Assembly (NCBI GenBank): GCA_938046755.1 | Contig: CALIXC010000067.1 | Location: 1 to 12,162, forward strand | Length of the DNA stretch: 12,162 bases | Direction of reading: 5' to 3' | Source: an uncultured Lautropia sp. | Lineage (GTDB): Bacteria; Pseudomonadota; Gammaproteobacteria; Burkholderiales; Burkholderiaceae_E | Program-made: the position numbers and the translations under genes | The notes under the pieces: model-generated | Database searches by the model: none | What the model saw: the letters and a program-made list of their open reading frames with translations, nothing else | What the model was told of the DNA's origin: nothing | Shown: one piece after another, positions 7,094-12,162 of the stretch | Layout of the letters: each line of letters starts with the position of its first letter | Numbering within the stretch: position 1 is the first letter of the stretch

Positions 7094-7702
7094 TTAGCGG
7101 GTTTTGACGTCATTGCCGCGCACGACAGCCGGGAAATGCCCGCGCACCCGGCTCTTAAGTTCGAGTTGCTGATCCTGATCGCGTATTTCCATGCCCACGC
7201 CCTGTAGCCGGTTGTTACCGGCCTGCATCTGTACGGGGTCGGCGGTGGAGATGAGGTTGTTCACCATGTCCACGCGGGCGGTTTCGGTGATCAGCTGCAT
7301 GGGGGGCGCGTCGGCCGTGGCCGCGCGCAACACCCGCACGTCTTCCTGCAGGTCGGCGTAGTCGCCGCTGTCCGGGGCCGAGCCCTTGCGGGAGGTGATG
7401 GTGGTGAGTGGCTGGGTCTCATCCAGTGAGATGATGCGGGGCCGGGTGAAGTCCATCCGCTGATCCAGCGGGTAGTGCAGCATGTGGTCGGCTTCGACCC
7501 GCACCGAGGGGTTGCCGTCGGCATTGGCACGCATCAGCGTCATCTGCTCGACGAAGAAGTCGGGGTCGGCCCGTCCTTCGATGGGCGGGCCGCTCTGGTT
7601 CTGCTCGGCCTGCTTGGCGAAGTAGTAGCTGACCATGCCGAGGCCGATGAGGATCAGCACCGAAGCGGCGGCGGCCAGGCGGTCGAAGAGGCGTGGGCTC
7701 AT
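7094..7702 (-). CDS. lptC: LptC, inner-membrane-anchored LPS-transport protein
   Basis: The 202-residue protein has a single membrane anchor at about residues 9-28 (hydrophobic run ending GMVSYYFAKQ) and a periplasmic OstA-like domain. That layout fits LptC, which takes LPS from LptB2FG and hands it to LptA. Similarity among LptC proteins is low, so the call leans on topology, length (about 190-205 is normal) and position between kdsC and lptA. The block DFFVEQMTLMRANADGNPSVRVEADHM... resembles the family's N-terminal strand pairs. No Shine-Dalgarno is seen before the ATG. Gaps of 94 bases (to kdsC) and 136 bases (to lptA) contain no clear terminator, so co-transcription is likely. Confidence 0.9.
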   Translation of the reverse strand: MSPRLFDRLAAAASVLILIGLGMVSYYFAKQAEQNQSGPPIEGRADPDFFVEQMTLMRANADGNPSVRVEADHMLHYPLDQRMDFTRPRIISLDETQPLTTITSRKGSAPDSGDYADLQEDVRVLRAATADAPPMQLITETARVDMVNNLISTADPVQMQAGNNRLQGVGMEIRDQDQQLELKSRVRGHFPAVVRGNDVKTR

Positions 7703-7796
7703 GAAACGGGCGGTACGGGCAGGCGGGAGGGGGGGTTTGCGGGACGGCCTGAAAGACCGTCGTCAGGACAGGCGATGCGGCGGGCTCAGGGAAGGA

Positions 7797-8345
7797 TCAT
7801 GCCGTCGCATCGGGCGGGGCGGGGGGCAGCCGGTAGCGGGCCAGAAGTCCGTCGCGCTCGCCACGGCTGGCCAGCAGGAAATCGGCCAGCTCGCGCAGGG
7901 CGCCGTTGCCGGCACGGGACTGGGCCACCCAGCGGGCGACAGCCAGCACCTCGGGCACGGCGTCGGCGGGCGCAGCCGGCAATACGCAGGCCTGCATGGC
8001 GGCCAAGTCGGGCCAGTCGTCGCCGATGAAGGCCATTTCATGCAGGTCGATGCCCAGCCGGGCGCCCAGTTCCTTCAGCACGACCAGCTTGTTGGGCACG
8101 TCCTGGAAGACATGACGAATGCCCAGTTCCTCGGCGCGCCGGGCCACGATCTCGGAGCGTCGGCCGGTGATGATGGCCAGCTCGATGCCGGCATTCTGCA
8201 GCAGCTTGATGCCGAAGCCGTCGCGCACCGAGAAGCGCTTGGCGCATTCGCCCTGCGGGCCGATCCAGATGCTGCCGTCGGTGAGGGTGCCGTCGATGTC
8301 CATGGCCAGCAGGCGCACCTGCCGGGCTGCGGCGAGTAGGTCCAT
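7797..8345 (-). CDS. kdsC: KdsC, 3-deoxy-D-manno-octulosonate 8-phosphate phosphatase
   Basis: The 182-residue HAD-family hydrolase removes phosphate from Kdo-8-phosphate to give Kdo, the inner-core sugar of LPS. Motif I is DIDGTLTDG (16-24), with nucleophile Asp16 and acid/base Asp18. Motif II is the Thr/Gly of IITGR (58-62), motif III is Lys86 in PNKL, and motif IV is GDDWPDL (108-114). SVRDGFGIKLL is typical of the KdsC subfamily. The start is supported by AAGGAG 6 bases upstream (8352-8357). kdsD ends 27 bases upstream, so consecutive pathway genes are together. KdsA (Kdo-8-P synthase) is not in the window. Confidence 0.96.
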   Translation of the reverse strand: MDLLAAARQVRLLAMDIDGTLTDGSIWIGPQGECAKRFSVRDGFGIKLLQNAGIELAIITGRRSEIVARRAEELGIRHVFQDVPNKLVVLKELGARLGIDLHEMAFIGDDWPDLAAMQACVLPAAPADAVPEVLAVARWVAQSRAGNGALRELADFLLASRGERDGLLARYRLPPAPPDATA

Positions 8346-8372
8346 AGCGCTCTCCTTCAGGGGTTGGCAGGC

Positions 8373-9371
8373 TCACACCACCTTGGCGGCCAGCAGGTCG
8401 TGGAAATGTAGCGCGCCCACCAGGTGGTGCTGTCGGTCGGTGACCAGGATCTGGGTGATGCGGCGTGATTCCATGATGCGCACGGCCTCCACGGCCAGCA
8501 CCTCGGCCCCGATGGTGATCGGGTTGGCGGTCATGACCTCACCAATGGTGAGGCGGGACAGATCGGGTTGGCTGCCGCTGAACACCCGGCGCAGGTCGCC
8601 ATCCGTGAAGATGCCGGCCACGCGGTTTTCATCGTCCAGGATGGCCACCATGCCCATGCGCTTGTGGCTGATCTCCAGCAGCGCGTCGGTGAAGAGTGTC
8701 TGCGGCCGGCAGGTGGGCAGCTCATCGCCCTGACGCATGATGTCCGAGACGTGGGTGAGTAGCCGGCGGCCCAGTGCACCGCCAGGGTGTGAGCGCGCGA
8801 AATCCTCGCTGCCGAAGCCGCGTGCCTCCAGCAGTGCCACGGCCAGCGCGTCGCCCAGGGCCAGTGCAGCGGTGGTGCTGGCGGTGGGGGCCAGGTTCAG
8901 CGGGCAGGCTTCCTTCCGGGCGCCGGCATACAGGTGGATGTCGGCGTATTGGGCCAGCGGTGATTCGGCATCACCCGTTAGGGCGATGAGGGCTGCGCCC
9001 ACGCGCTTGACCTGCGGCACGATGGTCATCAGCTCGTCGGTGCGACCGGAGTTGGACAGCGCGATGAACACGTCCTGTGCCGTGACCATGCCCAGATCGC
9101 CGTGGCTGGCCTCGGCCGGATGCACGAAGAAGGCCGGCGTGCCGGTGGAGGCCAGCGTGGCGGCGATCTTGCGGGCGATGTGCCCGGACTTGCCCATGCC
9201 GCTGACGATGACGCGCCCCTGGCAGGCCAGTATCTGGCGACAGGCACGGCAGAAGCTCTCGTCCAGCGTCTCGCGCAGGTGCTGCACGGCATCGGCCTCG
9301 ACGGCCAGCACCTGGCGGGCACGGTCGAGCAGGGCGTTGTCGTCGATCTGGGCAGGGGGCTGGGAGGTCAT
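8373..9371 (-). CDS. kdsD: KdsD, D-arabinose 5-phosphate isomerase
   Basis: The 332-residue cytoplasmic enzyme converts ribulose 5-phosphate to arabinose 5-phosphate, the first step towards Kdo. The sugar isomerase (SIS) domain covers about 35-185, with SGMGKSGH (57-64), HPAEASHGDLGM (84-95) and SNSGRTDE (106-113). After the linker motif SHPGGALGRRLL (about 194-205) come two CBS domains (about 208-265 and 275-332). Length matches E. coli KdsD (328). It is the first gene of the minus-strand block. A predicted promoter lies 52 bases upstream; no clear Shine-Dalgarno is seen. The neighbours kdsC and lptCAB favour the LPS role over the capsule-type paralogue KpsF. Confidence 0.96.
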   Translation of the reverse strand: MTSQPPAQIDDNALLDRARQVLAVEADAVQHLRETLDESFCRACRQILACQGRVIVSGMGKSGHIARKIAATLASTGTPAFFVHPAEASHGDLGMVTAQDVFIALSNSGRTDELMTIVPQVKRVGAALIALTGDAESPLAQYADIHLYAGARKEACPLNLAPTASTTAALALGDALAVALLEARGFGSEDFARSHPGGALGRRLLTHVSDIMRQGDELPTCRPQTLFTDALLEISHKRMGMVAILDDENRVAGIFTDGDLRRVFSGSQPDLSRLTIGEVMTANPITIGAEVLAVEAVRIMESRRITQILVTDRQHHLVGALHFHDLLAAKVV

Positions 9372-9422
9372 GCGCGGACAGGGAAATGAAACGGGTGATG
9401 GAGCTACCGACAGCTGGCTTTC

Positions 9423-9451
9423 AGTATAGAGCGAGTGGTGGCGTTTGGGGC
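9423..9451 (-). promoter_or_regulatory. Predicted promoter of the kdsD-kdsC-lptCAB block
   Basis: TATACT at 9423-9428 on the minus strand matches the -10 consensus in 5 of 6 bases. The DNA 17 bp upstream (GCCCCA at 9446-9451) is a poor -35. The expected start near 9416 would give a leader of about 45 bases. Weak -35 boxes often mean help from an activator; none can be named. Confidence 0.5.
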
Positions 9452-9624
9452 CCGACGGCGGCGGTGCGATTCCATGCGCGGCATCTGGCGACGTGCAGTG
9501 TCAGGGGAGGGCCGCCGGTGCCGTGTGGGGCATGTGCCGTCAAGGGCGCCCCGTGTGGTCGCACCGTCGTGACGTCCTTGCGGGGTGTGCGGCAGGAGCG
9601 GGGTGCTGGAAGGTGGGGAAGGGT
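9452..9624. other. Non-coding centre of the kdsD/mlaF divergent region
   Basis: This stretch between the two predicted promoters shows no credible gene on either strand. It contains an 8-bp direct repeat, CCGTGTGG, at 9521-9528 and 9551-9558, exactly 30 bp apart. That spacing would place both copies on the same helix face and could mark a regulator site, but a chance repeat is possible in GC-rich DNA. Confidence 0.35.
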
Positions 9625-9653
9625 GTCGCAGGGCGTGGCATCTGGGTTATACT
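9625..9653 (+). promoter_or_regulatory. Predicted promoter of mlaFEDA
   Basis: TATACT (9648-9653) is a good -10 box, with GTCGCA (9625-9630) 17 bp upstream as a partial -35 (3 of 6). The predicted start near 9660 leaves about 195 bases of leader before the proposed TTG start of mlaF. Confidence 0.55.
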
Positions 9654-9684
9654 GACCCGCCGTTCATTAAGAGCGGGGCAGACG

Positions 9685-9793
9685 CAGGGTGCCGCCCTGT
9701 TGCAGCCGGCGCAAATGGGCGCGGGGCGCGTCCCGACGGAGGGACGATTTGGCATCAATGAATGGTGAATCGGGCGCCCGATTGTGTGTTTTT
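9685..9793 (+). promoter_or_regulatory. Structured leader of the mla transcript with an attenuator-like palindrome
   Basis: Three successive hairpins can form: CAGGG/CCCTG (9685-9699), CGTCCC/GGGACG (9729-9746), and a perfect 16-bp palindrome AATCGGGCGCCCGATT (9768-9783). As RNA the palindrome folds to a 6-bp stem with a GCGC loop. A T5 run follows at 9789-9793 and a T6 run at 9807-9812. The layout resembles an attenuator, but the 5-base gap before the first T-run weakens it. The palindrome could instead be a dimeric repressor site. No known riboswitch class is recognised. Confidence 0.35.
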
Positions 9794-9845
9794 GCGGTTG
9801 GCGGGGTTTTTTCGTGTTAGTTTGCCAGCTGCCTCTTCCCCTGAC

Positions 9846-9849
9846 AGGA
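9846..9849 (+). promoter_or_regulatory. Shine-Dalgarno favouring a TTG start of mlaF
   Basis: AGGA lies 5 bases before the TTG at 9855. The in-frame ATG at 9762 has its nearest GGAGG about 19 bases upstream, too far to be effective. Confidence 0.45.
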
Positions 9850-9854
9850 TTGAC

Positions 9855-10655
9855 TTGGATAAAGATACCCTTCTGTCCATCGAATCGCTGAGCTTCGGCT
9901 ATACGCGCGATCGGCTGATCCTGAATGACATCTCGATGTCGTTCAAGCGCGGGTCGGTGGTGGCCCTGATGGGTGGCTCGGGGTCTGGCAAGACCACGGT
10001 GCTGCGCCTCATCGGCGCCCAGGAACGCCCGCAGAAAGGGCGCGTCCTGCTCAATGGCGTGGATGTCCACAGCCTGTCCAAGCGAGAGCTCTACCGGATG
10101 CGTCGCAACATGGGCATGCTGTTCCAGTTCGGCGCGCTGTTCACCGATCTCAGCATCTTCGACAACGTGGCCTTCCCGCTGCGCGAGCAGACCGATCTGC
10201 CCGAATCGATGATCCGCGACCTGGTGCTGATGAAGCTGCATGCTGTGGGCCTGCGTGGCGCTGCACACCTGATGCCTTCGGAGATTTCCGGCGGCATGGC
10301 ACGACGGGTGGCGCTGGCCCGCTCGGTGGCGCTCGATCCGCCGCTGCTGATGTACGACGAGCCCTTCGCCGGGCTGGATCCGATCTCGCTGGGCACCATC
10401 GCGCACCTGATCCGGACGCTGAACGAGGCGCTCAATGCCACCAGCATCCTGGTCACGCACGACGTGCAGGAAACCTTCGAGATTGTCGATTATGCCTATG
10501 TGCTGAGCCGTGGCCGGATCATCGCCCATGGCACGCCCGACGAGCTGCGCGCCTCCACCGATCCGCAGGTGGTGCAGTTCCTGAATGGTCGCCGGGACGG
10601 GCCTGTGGCCTTTCACTATCCGGCCGGCCCCATCGAGAAGGAGCTCGGACTATGA
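9855..10655 (+). CDS. mlaF: MlaF, ATPase of the Mla phospholipid-transport ABC system
   Basis: With a TTG start the protein is 266 residues (E. coli MlaF: 269). Motifs in that numbering: Walker A GGSGSGKT (40-47), Q-loop Gln91 in FQFGALF, signature ISGGM (144-148; MlaF proteins have SGGM rather than SGGQ), Walker B LLMYDEPF (164-171) and switch His202 in VTHDV. The C-terminal end (VVQFLNGRRDGPVAFHYPA) resembles the MlaF tail that docks on MlaE and MlaB. The frame is open back to an ATG at 9762. Those 31 extra residues overlap a palindrome and T-runs and have no family similarity, so the TTG is preferred but unproven. mlaE overlaps the stop by ATGA. MlaF drives lipid movement between inner membrane and MlaD; direction in vivo is debated, mostly retrograde. 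Confidence 0.93.
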   Translation: MDKDTLLSIESLSFGYTRDRLILNDISMSFKRGSVVALMGGSGSGKTTVLRLIGAQERPQKGRVLLNGVDVHSLSKRELYRMRRNMGMLFQFGALFTDLSIFDNVAFPLREQTDLPESMIRDLVLMKLHAVGLRGAAHLMPSEISGGMARRVALARSVALDPPLLMYDEPFAGLDPISLGTIAHLIRTLNEALNATSILVTHDVQETFEIVDYAYVLSRGRIIAHGTPDELRASTDPQVVQFLNGRRDGPVAFHYPAGPIEKELGL

Positions 10656-11434
10656 TCGGCCTGCTGGCCCGACTGGGGTGCTGGGCACGCCACGTCATCA
10701 ACGACCTGGGCTTTGCCGGGCGTTTTCTCATGCAGCTGCTGTGGGCATCGCTGCTCTCGCTCAAGCGGCCCCGCCTCATCAGCGAGCAGGTCTACTTCGT
10801 GGGCAACCGCTCGCTGTCCATCATCCTCATCTCGGGCCTGTTCGTGGGCTTCGTGCTGGGGCTGCAGGGCTACTACAACCTGGAGCGCTACGGCGCCGAG
10901 TCCTCGCTGGGCCTGCTGGTGGCGCTGTCGCTGCTGCGCGAGCTGGGACCGGTGGTGTCGGCGCTGCTGTTTGCCGGCCGCGCCTGCACGTCCATCACGG
11001 CGGGCATCGGCCTCATGAAGAGCGGCGAGCAGCTCATCGCCATGGAGATGATGGGGGTGGACCCGATGCAACGGGTGCTGGCGCCGCGCTTCATGGCCGT
11101 GATGATCGCGCTGCCGCTGCTGGCGCTGCTCTTTTCGGCCGTGGGCATCGTGGGCGCCTGGATCGTCGGGGTGCAGATGATCGGAGTCGATCCCGGGTCG
11201 TTCTGGTCCCAGATGCAGGGCGGCGTGAGCTTCCGAGCGGATGTGCTGAACGGTGTGATCAAGAGCTTCATGTTCGCGCTGCTCTGCGGTTTCATCGCGC
11301 TGGTCGTCGGTCATGAATCCGACGCGACGCCGGAAGGCGTGGCCCGCGCCACCACCACCACCGTGGTGATTTCCTCGCTGGCCGTGCTGGCCAGTGACGT
11401 GCTGATGACCGCGCTGATGTTCGGCGGTCTGTGA
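10652..11434 (+). CDS. mlaE: MlaE, permease of the Mla phospholipid-transport system
   Basis: The 260-residue inner-membrane protein has the same length as E. coli MlaE. It starts with an amphipathic interfacial helix (about 1-40), followed by roughly five membrane segments near 55-77, 86-108, 143-172, 202-222 and 235-258. Family motifs include RELGPVVSALLFAGR (96-110), the coupling helix EQLIAMEMMGVDP (126-138) and GHESDATPEGVARATT (220-235). MlaE dimerises and binds two MlaF and a ring of six MlaD. The ATG overlaps the mlaF stop (ATGA), a sign of translational coupling; mlaD starts 19 bases after its stop. Confidence 0.96.
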   Translation: MIGLLARLGCWARHVINDLGFAGRFLMQLLWASLLSLKRPRLISEQVYFVGNRSLSIILISGLFVGFVLGLQGYYNLERYGAESSLGLLVALSLLRELGPVVSALLFAGRACTSITAGIGLMKSGEQLIAMEMMGVDPMQRVLAPRFMAVMIALPLLALLFSAVGIVGAWIVGVQMIGVDPGSFWSQMQGGVSFRADVLNGVIKSFMFALLCGFIALVVGHESDATPEGVARATTTTVVISSLAVLASDVLMTALMFGGL

Positions 11435-11453
11435 TCCAAGACAGGTTACTTCG

Positions 11454-11945
11454 ATGGCAATGCAACGCAAATCAATGGACGCGCTGGTGGGCTGCTTCGT
11501 GCTGGCGGGCATCCTGGCGCTGGCTTTCCTGGCTGTGCGCGCTTCCGACCCCAACTCCACCAACATCCGCGGTGGCTACGAGCTGGAAGCCAACTTCGAC
11601 AATATCGGCGGCTTGAAGGCCCGCGCTGCCGTGCGCAGCGCCGGCGTGGTGGTGGGGCGCGTGACTGACATCACGCTGGATCCGCAGACCTACCAGGCCA
11701 AGGTGATCATGCGCATGGACCCGCGCTATCACTTCCCCAAGGATTCCTCGCTGAAGATCATGACGGCCGGCCTGCTGGGTGAGCAGTACCTGGGCATGGA
11801 ACCGGGCGCCGATACCGAGGACTTGGAGGATGGCGGCAAGATCGAGATGACCCAGTCGGCCATCGTGCTGGAGAACCTGATCAGCCAGTTCCTGTATGGC
11901 CAGGCCGGCAAGGGCCAGGAGAAAGGGGAAGGGGGTGCGCAATGA
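11454..11945 (+). CDS. mlaD: MlaD, MCE-domain lipid-binding protein
   Basis: The 163-residue protein has one N-terminal membrane helix (about 10-29) and one MCE domain (about 41-119) containing FDNIGGLKARAAVRSAGVVV and SLKIMTAGLLGEQYLGMEPG. Six copies form a ring around MlaE and pass phospholipid between the inner membrane and the periplasmic carrier MlaC. The predicted helix after the MCE domain (SAIVLENLISQFLYG, 136-149) fits the C-terminal helix lining the pore. The tail is Gly/Lys/Glu-rich. The ATG at 11454 is used; a second ATG two codons later gives MQRKSMD and is equally plausible. The stop overlaps the start of the next gene by ATGA. Confidence 0.95.
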   Translation: MAMQRKSMDALVGCFVLAGILALAFLAVRASDPNSTNIRGGYELEANFDNIGGLKARAAVRSAGVVVGRVTDITLDPQTYQAKVIMRMDPRYHFPKDSSLKIMTAGLLGEQYLGMEPGADTEDLEDGGKIEMTQSAIVLENLISQFLYGQAGKGQEKGEGGAQ

Positions 11946-12162
11946 CGGGTGAGACGCGGCCGGACGGCATGTCGGCGCCCGTGCATCTGCGGCTGGCCGG
12001 CGTGGCGCTGGCGCTGAGCCTGGTCGGCTGTGCATCGGTCTCGGGCACAAACGGTGGCGACGCCGCCGGTACGGGTACCGCGGCCGGTAAGGGCGCGACG
12101 TCTTCGGCCGCCTCGGCGTCTGCCGCCACTTCCGCTGCCAGCGACGCGGCCACGTCCGCTGC
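11942..12162 (+). CDS. mlaA: MlaA (VacJ) family outer-membrane lipoprotein, 5' part only
   Basis: The visible 73 residues show a lipoprotein signal: a hydrophobic stretch (about 16-28) and the lipobox LVGC with the modified Cys at residue 30. The residue after Cys is Ala, compatible with outer-membrane sorting. Then comes a low-complexity run of Gly, Ala, Ser and Thr to the window edge, with none of the MlaA domain yet visible. The name rests on position (directly after mlaD, ATGA overlap) and on the lipobox, as in betaproteobacterial mla operons where mlaA precedes mlaC. MlaC would have an ordinary cleavable signal, so it is less likely. MlaA sits with porins and removes misplaced phospholipid from the outer leaflet. 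A run of Gs just before the ATG may serve as ribosome-binding site. Confidence 0.75.
   Translation, partial: MTGETRPDGMSAPVHLRLAGVALALSLVGCASVSGTNGGDAAGTGTAAGKGATSSAASASAATSAASDAATSA

Noticed and set aside
7743..7761. Hairpin GACGGT/GCCGTC between kdsC and lptC
   Set aside because: 6-bp stem with no T-run downstream; no reason to split the operon here.
9540..10616. Minus-strand open frame of 358 codons
   Set aside because: It is antisense to mlaF, which has every ABC ATPase motif. The His/Gln-rich translation is typical of a reverse-strand shadow.
10616..11566. Minus-strand open frame of 316 codons
   Set aside because: It is antisense to mlaE and the start of mlaD; repeated His/Gln/Ala composition and no motifs.

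Overview
The window is GC-rich, densely coded chromosome from a Gram-negative bacterium, most likely a betaproteobacterium (Burkholderiales). Three things point there: the gene order (kdsD-kdsC-lptC-lptA-lptB-rpoN-hpf-ptsN-hprK-rapZ), an HPr kinase next to a nitrogen-type PTS protein, and an mla operon with mlaA directly after mlaD. The genus cannot be fixed from sequence alone. No rRNA, tRNA, CRISPR array, insertion sequence or phage gene was seen.

Left part (1-9371, all on the minus strand; transcription runs from 9371 towards 1). The upstream block makes and exports lipopolysaccharide. KdsD and KdsC belong to Kdo synthesis, and LptC, LptA and LptB belong to the LPS transport bridge and its motor. 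rpoN (sigma-54) and hpf (ribosome hibernation factor) follow. A strong intrinsic terminator lies 8 bases after hpf, with a second GC hairpin behind it. A new promoter then drives ptsN-hprK-rapZ, a set that ties PTS phosphorylation and HPr control to the RNA-binding regulator RapZ (control of amino-sugar synthesis in enterobacteria). The 351-base gap 2766-3116 holds these terminators, the ptsN promoter and a 5'-end hairpin; nothing else was seen in it.

Right part (9855-12162, plus strand). mlaF-mlaE-mlaD-mlaA encode the ABC transporter and outer-membrane lipoprotein that keep phospholipids out of the outer leaflet. mlaA is cut by the window edge. The 483-base gap 9372-9854 is a divergent control region, with one promoter facing kdsD and one facing mlaF, plus a structured leader of roughly 195 bases before a probable TTG start of mlaF. 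LPS supply and phospholipid removal, both needed for outer-membrane asymmetry, therefore face each other across one control region.

The oddest feature is at the left edge. The rapZ reading frame does not stop where RapZ proteins normally end. It continues in frame into about 34 residues that read like an internal piece of a eukaryote-like (actinobacterial-type) isoleucyl-tRNA synthetase, then runs off the window. A chimeric assembly or a recombination joint is more likely than a working fusion. Several proteins also carry long low-complexity additions: the RpoN linker and loops, the HprK tail and the MlaA linker.
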